NCBI GenBank assembly: GCA_014378185.1
Contig: JACMOE010000783.1
Span: 1 to 10,428 of the forward strand
Origin: Gemmatimonadaceae bacterium
Lineage (GTDB): Bacteria > Gemmatimonadota > Gemmatimonadetes > Gemmatimonadales > Gemmatimonadaceae
DNA: 10,428 nucleotides
Direction of reading: 5' to 3'
Shown: one piece after another, positions 1 to 6,793 of the stretch
How positions within the stretch are numbered: the first letter of the stretch is position 1
Layout of the letters: every line of letters begins with the position of its first letter
The notes under the pieces: model-generated
Database searches by the model: none
Seen by the model: only the letters and a program-made list of their open reading frames with translations
What the model was told of the DNA's origin: nothing
Translations under genes and position numbers: made by a program

Positions 1-2455
1 CCGCGCCCGCATTGATCACCGGCGCCTGGTTGAAGTACACCGGCAGCTGCGTGCCCTCATAGCCATACACGAGTGGGCTCTTCTTGTCCGAGATGATGCC
101 ACGTAGGATCGTGCCGCGCGCGAACAGTTCCGCTGGCGTTTCGATCGTGATACCCGTCGTGAGGTTGTACTCCGGGAAGATGGTCGCTGTCGACCCTTCA
201 GTGATCAGCGTGCCGCCTTCCTCGACGAACTTGTAGAGGTTCATGAGGCCGTCGATGCCCATGCCACCGCGAATGTCGTCGCTCTGGTCCATGTAGCCCA
301 GGTTCGGCGTGGCAACCGACTTCCGGTAGGGCAGGGGAAGCGTCCCGGTCTTCGGCGTGCCCGCCACCTGGCTCTGTGCCGTGCCGCCAACATGGGGGAA
401 GATGATGACGTCGAATTTCGCGCGAAGGTTGCCGTCGCGGAGCTTCTGGTCTGCAAAGTAGGAATAGGGTACGCCGTACGTGTCGAGCGCGGCGCGCACC
501 CAGCCTTCGTCCTGCGTGCGCGACCAGCTGTGCACGTAGCCAATACGCGGCACGTCGAGGTCGTGCGTCTTCACCGCTGGCGCCGCGGCCACCGCGTAGC
601 CGGACAGGCCGAGTGCCGCGAGCTGGGACTCGAGCTTCGCGCGGTCGCCGCCCGGGATGATGAAGGCGCCGGCGCGGAAGTGACGTCCCGCCGCGTCGAA
701 CTCCTCCTCCGCCGCCTGCATCTGCACCGACGCGTTCTTGAAGCGGAACGCCATCAGGTTGTTGTCAGCCGCGTTATCCACGATGAGCACTGGACCGGCG
801 CCGGATACGCCCCCCGCTGCCTTGACGGTGGCCGTCACCATCGTCATCGGTTGCGTGAAGATCGTTTTGTCGGTGATCGGCGTGATGACGAGGTTGCGCA
901 TGAGCTGGAAGGTCCAGCCGGTGTCGTCGTACGGCGCGGGATTCGCCGTGGGGTAGTTCTGGAGCGAGAAGTACATGTCGGCCAGCGTACGGTACGGCTG
1001 GTCGCCGCGCACGATGTAGTCGCCAGGCTGGACGGTCACGTCTCCCGCCTTGAACGCCGAAGTGGCCGTGTGGATCTCGAGCCCCTGCGTGCGGAGGTCG
1101 TTGATCGCGTCCGCCGCATTTGCCTTGCGCGTCTGATTGGCCGGAATCACCCAGCCGAACGTCGGGCCGTTCCGGCCCTTGTCCACGGAGCGCTTGTTCT
1201 TCAGCCAGTAATTCTCCAGGAACAGCTCCTTCTGGTCCGCCATCTGCTTCAGGGAGATGAGCAGCGCAGACTCCTGGATGTTCGTGTTGTTGCGCGGGCC
1301 CCACTTGATGCTCGGCAACGGCGGATTGGGACGGAACCATTCGCGGCTCGTGGTTGTGGCCGGCAGCGTGAGATTCGCGTTGTTGTCTGGCCCGTAGCTC
1401 TGCACTTCGTAGAAGCGACCGACGGAATTGTGCGCGTGCGCCACGAAGAACATGTAGTTGGGCACCCATCCATCATAGAAGCCATACGTGAAGACGCCGG
1501 GCACGCCGCGCTTCGTCATCTCCATCACGTCGTTCTGCGCCATCACCCACCACTCGTTGATGGTGATGGGATCGAGCTGCTCGTTGTACGGGCCCGTGCC
1601 GGTGCTCGAATAGAGGTACGACTGCGCCTCGTGCAGGTCGTGCAGCACGGTGGGCGTCCACTCCAGGAAGGTCCTGGTCGTTTCCTTCGTGAGGCTCAGG
1701 AACTGGCCCATGCCATCGCGATTGTTGTCGTGCTGCACGTACTTGCCCCAGTACATCACGGGTAGGCGGGGTTCCGTCGTCGCGCGCTTCTTGTTGAAGT
1801 AGTAGGTGTCCACCACCTTCTCGCGCCCATCCACTTCCAGCACCGGCGTGATGAAGGTGATCACGTTGTTCCGGATTTTCTGGATGTAGGGCGTCTCTTC
1901 CACGGCCAGCCGATAGGCCAGCTCCATCAGCATCTCCGGGCCGCCCGTTTCCGGGGAATGCATTCCGGAGGTCAACCAATAAATCGGCTTCGCCGTCTTG
2001 ATCGTGGCGCGCGCCTGTTCCTCGGTAGTCTTCCGCGGATCCGTGAGCGTCTTCAGCATGCCCTTGTACTTGTCGAGATCCTTGAGCGTTGCCTCGTCCG
2101 CGATGGCGGCCACGATCATCTCGCGTCCCTCCTCGCTCGTGCCCATGCGCCACACCTTCACCCGCGGCGACGTCTTTGCCAGCGCGTCGAAGTAGCGGGT
2201 GATGTCCTTCGCATACGTCAACTCGCCGGGGGTCCCGACAATCCTGCCCAGGAACTTGAGCGGCGTCGGCACGGTGCTCGACGCGGGCAGGTGATCCACC
2301 AGCTCCGTGCTGATGCGCGGGTCCTGGAGATATTCCTTGATCTTCGCGGTGTACTCGAGGTCGTTCGCCTGCTGCGCGACGAGTCGCGACGTCATGACCG
2401 CGCCAGCCGCGACGAGCATCGCGGCGTGACGAAGGGTGCGGTGGGTGTCGAACAT
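1..2455 (-). CDS. Secreted M14-family zinc carboxypeptidase-like protein (C-terminus outside window)
   Basis: Reads open from an ATG at 2455-2453 to the left edge, giving 818 residues without a stop, so the 3' end is missing. Residues 1-28 look like a signal peptide (basic start, then AAMLVAAGAV, cleavage probably near VAQ-QA), so the protein is probably exported. The M14 catalytic set can be placed: HSPE at 166-169 (zinc ligands H166 and E169), NNR at 244-246 (substrate-binding Asn-Arg), DLHE with H275 as third zinc ligand, Y327 as a possible substrate tyrosine, and E350 in RFYEVQ as the catalytic glutamate. Spacings (E169 to N245, H275 to E350) closely match those of carboxypeptidase A. The region from about 630 on (IGYVHSW, FDVIIFPH, then FVEEGGTLITEG) looks like a class I glutamine-amidotransferase-like fold, seen in large bacterial M14 proteins; I see no evidence that it is catalytic. 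Likely role: extracytoplasmic peptide degradation; substrate unknown. Confidence 0.88.
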   Translation of the reverse strand, partial: MFDTHRTLRHAAMLVAAGAVMTSRLVAQQANDLEYTAKIKEYLQDPRISTELVDHLPASSTVPTPLKFLGRIVGTPGELTYAKDITRYFDALAKTSPRVKVWRMGTSEEGREMIVAAIADEATLKDLDKYKGMLKTLTDPRKTTEEQARATIKTAKPIYWLTSGMHSPETGGPEMLMELAYRLAVEETPYIQKIRNNVITFITPVLEVDGREKVVDTYYFNKKRATTEPRLPVMYWGKYVQHDNNRDGMGQFLSLTKETTRTFLEWTPTVLHDLHEAQSYLYSSTGTGPYNEQLDPITINEWWVMAQNDVMEMTKRGVPGVFTYGFYDGWVPNYMFFVAHAHNSVGRFYEVQSYGPDNNANLTLPATTTSREWFRPNPPLPSIKWGPRNNTNIQESALLISLKQMADQKELFLENYWLKNKRSVDKGRNGPTFGWVIPANQTRKANAADAINDLRTQGLEIHTATSAFKAGDVTVQPGDYIVRGDQPYRTLADMYFSLQNYPTANPAPYDDTGWTFQLMRNLVITPITDKTIFTQPMTMVTATVKAAGGVSGAGPVLIVDNAADNNLMAFRFKNASVQMQAAEEEFDAAGRHFRAGAFIIPGGDRAKLESQLAALGLSGYAVAAAPAVKTHDLDVPRIGYVHSWSRTQDEGWVRAALDTYGVPYSYFADQKLRDGNLRAKFDVIIFPHVGGTAQSQVAGTPKTGTLPLPYRKSVATPNLGYMDQSDDIRGGMGIDGLMNLYKFVEEGGTLITEGSTATIFPEYNLTTGITIETPAELFARGTILRGIISDKKSPLVYGYEGTQLPVYFNQAPVINAGA

Positions 2456-2460
2456 CCTGT

Positions 2461-2466
2461 CTCCTC
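2461..2466 (-). promoter_or_regulatory. Ribosome binding site of the M14 peptidase gene
   Basis: On the minus strand the sequence reads GAGGAG, five bases (ACAGG) before the ATG at 2455. It is the clearest Shine-Dalgarno sequence in the window and fixes the peptidase start directly ahead of the signal peptide. Confidence 0.75.
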
Positions 2467-2640
2467 GTGGAGTGAGGCGTGCCGTCGGGGGCGAGCTGTT
2501 CGAGAATGCTACGGGACGGGCATGCACATCGTTGATGCCAAACTGCTCCGCCGTGAGTGAATCCGGTGATGCTCCGACGCTCGCGCGCGTGCAGCGTACG
2601 GCGTGAACACTTGCGCCACTCTTTCGTCGCCGAGCAGATT

Positions 2641-3132
2641 ATGGCCATGCCTGCGCTCGAAGTTCGCCGCTGGACCGCGGCTGAAGTCCGGCAGCTCACT
2701 GCCGACAACCCGCTGCTCACGCCTCGGTACGAGCTCGTGCATGGGGAGCTGCTGGTGACGCCATCGCCGGGTGCGCCGCATCAGCGTGCCGTCGCTGCGC
2801 TGTATCGTTGGTTGAGTGCGTACCTCATGCCGTCGAAGCGGCTGCGCCACGATGGATTTCCTGTCTACGAGCTCCTGCTCGCCATCGAAGTGGTGTCACC
2901 TTCCAGTGGCCGCCACGATCGGGTCCGCAAGCGGCCGAAGTACCAGGCGCACACGCAGGAATACTGGATCGTGGACCCGGACGCCCGCTTGTTCGAGCGC
3001 TGGCGTCCCGGCGATGATCGTCCCGAAATCTGCATCGGTGCGTTTACCTGGCACGCGCCGGACGACGTACCCGCCTTCACGCTCGACGTGGAGCAATTCT
3101 TCGCCGACGTGTTCCGCGCGGAGATGGCGTAG
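2641..3132 (+). CDS. Uma2-family (DUF820) putative endonuclease, internally shortened and probably inactive
   Basis: From ATG 2641 this encodes 163 residues. The N-terminal half matches the Uma2 pattern (RYELVHGELLVTPSPG at 29-44, then HQRAVAALYRWL), and so does the C-terminal half (LLLAIEVVSPSS at 78-89, KRPKYQ, EYWIVDPDARL at 107-117, FERWRPGDDRPE). Uma2 proteins have a PD-(D/E)XK-like nuclease fold and are normally about 190 residues. Between them they carry a segment with a P-D-[VL]-x-V motif holding an active-site aspartate. Here only about 17 residues (62-78) join the halves and no such motif is present, so roughly 30-45 residues seem to have been lost in frame. The open frame extends upstream to a GTG at 2557, but family members usually start just before the RRWTAAEV segment, which favours 2641 or the ATG at 2647. 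There is no clear ribosome binding site. It stands alone, divergent from the peptidase and 37 bases before ftsY. Family assignment is firm; activity is doubtful. Confidence 0.8.
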   Translation: MAMPALEVRRWTAAEVRQLTADNPLLTPRYELVHGELLVTPSPGAPHQRAVAALYRWLSAYLMPSKRLRHDGFPVYELLLAIEVVSPSSGRHDRVRKRPKYQAHTQEYWIVDPDARLFERWRPGDDRPEICIGAFTWHAPDDVPAFTLDVEQFFADVFRAEMA

Positions 3133-3156
3133 CGACTGACGGCTCTCCTCCGTCGC

Positions 3157-3162
3157 TATCTT
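3157..3162 (+). promoter_or_regulatory. Possible -10 element for a leaderless ftsY-recG transcript
   Basis: TATCTT ends seven bases before the ATG of ftsY, the spacing expected if transcription begins at or next to the A of the start codon. No Shine-Dalgarno sequence precedes that ATG. A weak -35-like CTGACG lies at 3136-3141, with a 15-base spacer that is shorter than ideal. This is pattern reading only; the hexamer matches the consensus at four of six positions. Confidence 0.35.
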
Positions 3163-3169
3163 TCACACC

Positions 3170-4102
3170 ATGCGGATTCTCGGAAAACCGACCGATCTCC
3201 CCAAGCGGTCGCTCTGGCAGAAGATCAAGGACGTCGCGCTCACCGACGTGGCCGTCCTCGCCCGCGGCGGCGTGTCGCCCGGCTCGTTGGAACAGCTCGA
3301 GCAGCTCCTCCTCGAAGCCGATTTCGGCGTGCCTACCACCCTCAAGCTCGTAGCAGACGTGGAGCGCCGCGCGCAGCGTGGCCTGGTCAAGACGCAGGGC
3401 CAGTTCCTCGACGCCTTGCAGGAGGGCATCGCGGACGCACTGCGCGCGGGCAACAGCGACCCGGCGCTCACCACCGCCAGCTCGGCACCTACCGTCATCC
3501 TCATCGTCGGCGTCAACGGTGCAGGCAAGACCACCTTCATCGGCAAGCTGTCCGCGCGCCTTCGTAGCCAGGGCAAAGCGGTCATCGTCGCCGCGGGCGA
3601 CACCTTTCGCGCCGGTGCCATCGACCAGCTGCGCCTCTGGGCCGAGCGCACGGGCGCGGACTTCATCTCGGCAAAGCCCGGCGCTGATCCCGCCGCCGTG
3701 GCATTCGATGCCATCGATGCCAGCATCGCGCGCCGCGCGGATGTCCTCATCATCGACACCGCGGGACGCCTCCATACGAGCGAAGGCCTCATGACCGAGC
3801 TCAAGAAGGTGGCGCGCGTCATTGCCAAGCGCCTGCCGGACGCACCGCACGAAACCCTGCTCGTCCTCGACGCCACCATCGGCCAGAACGCCGTGCAGCA
3901 GGCGCGCATGTTCGCCGCGGTGGTGCCGGTGTCCGGCCTCGTCGTCACCAAGCTCGATGGCACGGCGCGCGGCGGCGTCGTCGTCGCTGTGCACGAGGCC
4001 ATCGACGTCCCGGTGAAATTCCTCGGCACCGGCGAGCAGAGCGGCGATCTCATGCCCTTCGACGCCACGGAATTCGCGCGGGAGCTCCTGGGCGACGAGT
4101 GA
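3170..4102 (+). CDS. ftsY: Signal recognition particle receptor FtsY (SRP GTPase)
   Basis: A 310-residue SRP-family GTPase. FtsY docks SRP-bound ribosomes at the inner membrane, and reciprocal GTP hydrolysis with Ffh releases the nascent membrane protein to SecYEG. Visible parts: helical N domain at about 15-95 (EQLEQLLLEADFGV at 41-54), P-loop GVNGAGKT at 114-121, the SRP-specific insertion motif DTFRAGAIDQL at 144-154, DTAGRLHT at 196-203, TKLDGTARGG at 260-269, and the closing loop GTGEQSGDLMPFD at 286-298. The order and the DTFRAGAIDQL wording separate FtsY from Ffh, and there is no C-terminal methionine-rich M domain. The acidic N-terminal A domain of E. coli FtsY is absent, giving the short form common outside enterobacteria; membrane contact probably uses the first helix (RSLWQKIKDVAL). 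Its stop overlaps the recG start by four bases, so the two are probably co-transcribed. The ATG at 3170 has no ribosome binding site; see the possible leaderless promoter. Confidence 0.97.
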   Translation: MRILGKPTDLPKRSLWQKIKDVALTDVAVLARGGVSPGSLEQLEQLLLEADFGVPTTLKLVADVERRAQRGLVKTQGQFLDALQEGIADALRAGNSDPALTTASSAPTVILIVGVNGAGKTTFIGKLSARLRSQGKAVIVAAGDTFRAGAIDQLRLWAERTGADFISAKPGADPAAVAFDAIDASIARRADVLIIDTAGRLHTSEGLMTELKKVARVIAKRLPDAPHETLLVLDATIGQNAVQQARMFAAVVPVSGLVVTKLDGTARGGVVVAVHEAIDVPVKFLGTGEQSGDLMPFDATEFARELLGDE

Positions 4103-6198
4103 CGCCGGACAAGCGCGACGCCACCAGACCGGCGAAGCCCCGGCTCGACACGCCCGTCATGTACCTGAAGGGCGTTGGGCCCGTTCGCGCAGAGGCCCTG
4201 AAGCGGCTCGGCGTCGCCACCGCGGGAGACCTGCTCTATCACATCCCGCACCGGTACGAGGACGCCAGCACCATTGCGCCCATTTCGTCCCTTGAAACGG
4301 GCATGCAGGGCACGGTCATCGGCACGGTTGTCTCCAAGGGCGTGCTGCCAACCCGCAAGGGACTGCGGATCTTCCAGGCCGTGCTCCGCGACGATACGGG
4401 CATGATCGAGGTGTCGTGGCCCGGGCAACCCTATCTCGACCGCACCATTGCCAAGGACGACGTGCTGCTGGTGAGCGGCGCCGTGCGCTTCTTCCACGGC
4501 CGCCAGCTCCAGCCGCGCGAGTACGTCAACCTCGGCAAGGATGACAGTGGCACCGCCAAGGGCCGCGTGCTGTCCGTCTATCCCGCCACCGAAGGGCTGT
4601 CGTTCAAGGTCATTCGCGGCATCATCGACGCGCACCTCGACGAGTTGCTTCCCCTCGTGTCCGAGTACCTTCCGCGCGACGTGCTTCGCTCGGCAGGCGT
4701 GCCAACCATCGGCGACGCGATGCGCATGGTGCATCGCCCCACGTCGCTCGCCGAGGCGCTCGAGGGACGTGCGCGGCTCGCGTTCGAGGAGTTGCTGTTC
4801 GTGCAGCTCCTGCACCTGCGCGCCAAGGCGCTGTCGCGCGATGTGCGGCGCGGTATTCGCTTCGAAAACAAGCGCGCGCTCACCACGCAGTTGCGCGCGC
4901 AACTCCCGTTCACGCTCACCGGCGCGCAGGCGCGCGTGCTGCGCGAGATCTTCGCGGACATGTGCAGCGACCGGCGCATGCAGCGGCTGCTCCAGGGCGA
5001 CGTGGGCAGCGGCAAGACCGTGGTCGCGGTGTTCGCCATGCTCCTCGCAATGGAGAATGGGTATCAGGCCGCACTGATGGCGCCAACCGAACTCCTCGCG
5101 GAGCAGCACTACGGATCCATTGGCCGCATGCTCGCGCCGCTCGGCATCGAGCCCATCCTCCTCACCGGAAGCCTCAAGACGAAGGCGCGTCGCGAGGTCG
5201 CGTCTCGACTGGCAGAGGCCACACCGGCGCTCGTCATCGGCACCCATGCCCTCGTGCAGCAGGCCACGGAATTCTCGCGCCTGGGGCTCGTTGTCGTGGA
5301 CGAGCAGCATCGCTTCGGGGTGGAGCAGCGCAAGGCGCTCGCGGCCAAGGGCGAACTGCCCGACGTGCTGCTGATGACCGCGACTCCCATTCCGCGCTCG
5401 CTGGCCCTCACACTGTATGGCGACCTCGATCTGTCGGTGCTCGACGAGCGTCCCCCGGGTCGCCAGCCCATCACCACAGCCCTGCGGCCCGAGGCGGCAC
5501 GGTCGCGCGTGCTGGAGTTCGTGAATCAGCAGTTGGGGCTGGGCCGGCAGGCGTACGTCGTGTACCCGGTCATCGACGAGTCGGAGAAGACCGACCTCAA
5601 GGCGGCTACCACGATGTTCGAGATCCTGGCAGCCGACGCTTTTCGCAGCCGCCGCGTTGCGTTGCTGCACGGCCGCCTGCCATCCGACGAGAAGGACGCC
5701 ATCATGCGGCGCTTCCGCGACGGCGACATCGACGTGCTGGTGGCCACCACGGTCATCGAGGTCGGCATCGATGTCGCCAATGCGAGCGTCATGCTCATCG
5801 AGCACCCCGAGCGCTTCGGTCTCTCGCAGCTCCACCAGTTGCGCGGTCGCGTGGGCCGAGGCGCGGAGCAATCGTATTGTGTCCTGTTGGGCGACGTGAG
5901 TCCCGACTCCCGCCTGCGGCTCGACATATTCGTCGGCAGCGACGACGGTTTCGAGATCGCGCGTGCGGACCTCCAGCTGCGCGGCATGGGCGACCTGTTC
6001 GGCGAACGGCAGAGCGGCGTACCCACCTTTCGCGTGGCCGATCCGCTGCGCGACGAGTTGCTGAACGAACAGGCACGCGACGCGGCGCAGCATCTGCTCG
6101 CTGCTGATCCGGAACTGGATTCCCCCGCGAACGCGCCGCTGCGCGCCGTGATGGGCGAGCGCTACGCGCGCTCGCTGGAACTGTTTCGGGTTGGCTGA
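4099..6198 (+). CDS. recG: ATP-dependent DNA helicase RecG
   Basis: A 699-residue superfamily 2 helicase that drives branch migration of Holliday junctions and regresses stalled forks. The N-terminal region (MYLKGVGPVRAEALKRLG at 21-38, HIPHRYED at 48-55) leads into the wedge domain (OB fold, about 65-165), which binds the branched DNA. Motor motifs are complete: LTGAQARVLREI at 273-284 (Q-like region), Walker A GDVGSGKT at 300-307, MAPTELLAEQH at 327-337, DEQH box at 401-404 within VVVDEQHRFG, TATPIPR at 427-433, VATTVIEVGIDV at 548-559, and HQLRGRVGRG at 579-588. The C-terminal RADLQLRGMGDLFGERQSG at 622-640 corresponds to the RecG translocation (TRG) region. Length is normal for the family. 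The start is GTG 4099, within the GTGA overlap with the ftsY stop, so translation is probably coupled. The next in-frame ATG (4159) would cut into the conserved LDTPVMYLKGVG segment and is unlikely. No damage or odd residues seen. Confidence 0.98.
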   Translation: MTPDKRDATRPAKPRLDTPVMYLKGVGPVRAEALKRLGVATAGDLLYHIPHRYEDASTIAPISSLETGMQGTVIGTVVSKGVLPTRKGLRIFQAVLRDDTGMIEVSWPGQPYLDRTIAKDDVLLVSGAVRFFHGRQLQPREYVNLGKDDSGTAKGRVLSVYPATEGLSFKVIRGIIDAHLDELLPLVSEYLPRDVLRSAGVPTIGDAMRMVHRPTSLAEALEGRARLAFEELLFVQLLHLRAKALSRDVRRGIRFENKRALTTQLRAQLPFTLTGAQARVLREIFADMCSDRRMQRLLQGDVGSGKTVVAVFAMLLAMENGYQAALMAPTELLAEQHYGSIGRMLAPLGIEPILLTGSLKTKARREVASRLAEATPALVIGTHALVQQATEFSRLGLVVVDEQHRFGVEQRKALAAKGELPDVLLMTATPIPRSLALTLYGDLDLSVLDERPPGRQPITTALRPEAARSRVLEFVNQQLGLGRQAYVVYPVIDESEKTDLKAATTMFEILAADAFRSRRVALLHGRLPSDEKDAIMRRFRDGDIDVLVATTVIEVGIDVANASVMLIEHPERFGLSQLHQLRGRVGRGAEQSYCVLLGDVSPDSRLRLDIFVGSDDGFEIARADLQLRGMGDLFGERQSGVPTFRVADPLRDELLNEQARDAAQHLLAADPELDSPANAPLRAVMGERYARSLELFRVG

Positions 6199-6203
6199 GC
6201 TCG

Positions 6204-6232
6204 TGTCGTCCTGAGCGGAGCAAAGGACGACA
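6204..6232. repeat. 9-bp inverted repeat between convergent recG and lipoprotein genes; possible terminator
   Basis: TGTCGTCCT at 6204-6212 pairs perfectly with AGGACGACA at 6224-6232 across an 11-base loop (GAGCGGAGCAA). It starts six bases after the recG stop and ends 15 bases before the lipoprotein stop on the other strand, a natural place for a bidirectional transcription end. There is no T tract on either side, so it is not a classic intrinsic terminator. The CCTGAGCGGAGCAAAGG core resembles a short palindromic element I have met between genes in several unrelated bacterial genomes (recalled, not checked). Confidence 0.5.
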
Positions 6233-6247
6233 ACCGTGACAATGGGA

Positions 6248-6793
6248 TCAGGGTTTTGTCGGAAGGGCGAGTCGCCGCTTGATCCGATCCAGCTCGCTGG
6301 TCGCCTTGCTCAGCTCGTCCTTGAGACGCAGGATCTCCTCGTCGCGCGCCTTGTCGTCGGGCTTCGCGACGTCGACTTTCACCGGCGCGGCAGCGGCCGC
6401 GCGCACATCGAGCGCGCTCGCGAGCCGGCGCAGCGTCTGCACTTCCGTCCGATGCATGGTGGCGCTGGACGCCAGGTACCCATCCAGCAGCGCGCCCGCG
6501 TCCTTCGGACCTCCCGTCTGGTTGCTCGGGTCGATCTTGTACAGTGCGCGCCAGTACATCGCCTCCGTGGCCTCCGCACTCGCTGGATACCGTACCGCAA
6601 AATCCGCCAGGATCTTGTCCGCCACGCCATACCGCCCCGCGCCTGCTTCCTGCGCGGCCTGAAGCAGCACGGGCGTCCATTCGGTGCGGCCGGCGGGCAT
6701 CGGATCCGCCAGGCGCGTCTGCGAGGTGCCGCACGCCGTTACGGCTACTGCGGCGATTACCGCGCACCATTGGCGGCCGCCACGCGCGCTCAT
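6248..6793 (-). CDS. Small coiled-coil lipoprotein partner of the histidine kinase (QseG-like arrangement)
   Basis: Encodes 181 residues. The N-terminus has a basic start, a short hydrophobic stretch (AVIAAVAV at 11-18) and a lipobox VTAC ending at C21, so it is probably a lipid-anchored envelope protein. Residues 42-125 are helical, with a tetratricopeptide-like pattern (GRYGVADKILADFAVRYP, then AEATEAMYWRALYKID), and a low-complexity Ala/Pro linker follows. Residues 147-176 form a charged coiled coil (DEEILRLKDELSKATSELDR). The ATG overlaps the stop of the upstream kinase in an ATGA (6790-6793), which implies translational coupling and a shared job. The nearest known parallel is the QseE (GlrK) kinase and QseG lipoprotein pair of enterobacteria. 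Equivalence here is inferred from gene order, lipobox and C-terminal coil; no sequence homology was tested. A general TPR/YbgF-like periplasmic adaptor is the alternative. Confidence 0.75.
   Translation of the reverse strand: MSARGGRQWCAVIAAVAVTACGTSQTRLADPMPAGRTEWTPVLLQAAQEAGAGRYGVADKILADFAVRYPASAEATEAMYWRALYKIDPSNQTGGPKDAGALLDGYLASSATMHRTEVQTLRRLASALDVRAAAAAPVKVDVAKPDDKARDEEILRLKDELSKATSELDRIKRRLALPTKP

Noticed and set aside
392..1765. A 457-codon plus-strand open frame inside the M14 peptidase region
   Set aside because: Its translation is a low-information run rich in Arg, His and Val with no motif, while the opposite strand holds the ordered M14 catalytic residues through the same bases.
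2557..2640. N-terminal extension of the Uma2 gene from a GTG at 2557
   Set aside because: The added 28 residues are Arg-rich without similarity to family starts, and the conserved part begins just after the ATG at 2641. The extension cannot be fully excluded.
1473..2720. A 415-codon minus-strand open frame starting upstream of the peptidase
   Set aside because: It runs in a different frame from the M14 gene, which has the good ribosome binding site, the signal peptide and the HxxE motif.
3163..6093. A 976-codon open frame antisense to ftsY and recG
   Set aside because: The plus strand here encodes complete FtsY and RecG with every family motif. The antisense frame is a by-product of strong G/C third-position bias, its product shows no recognisable motifs, and it spans the junction of two unrelated genes.
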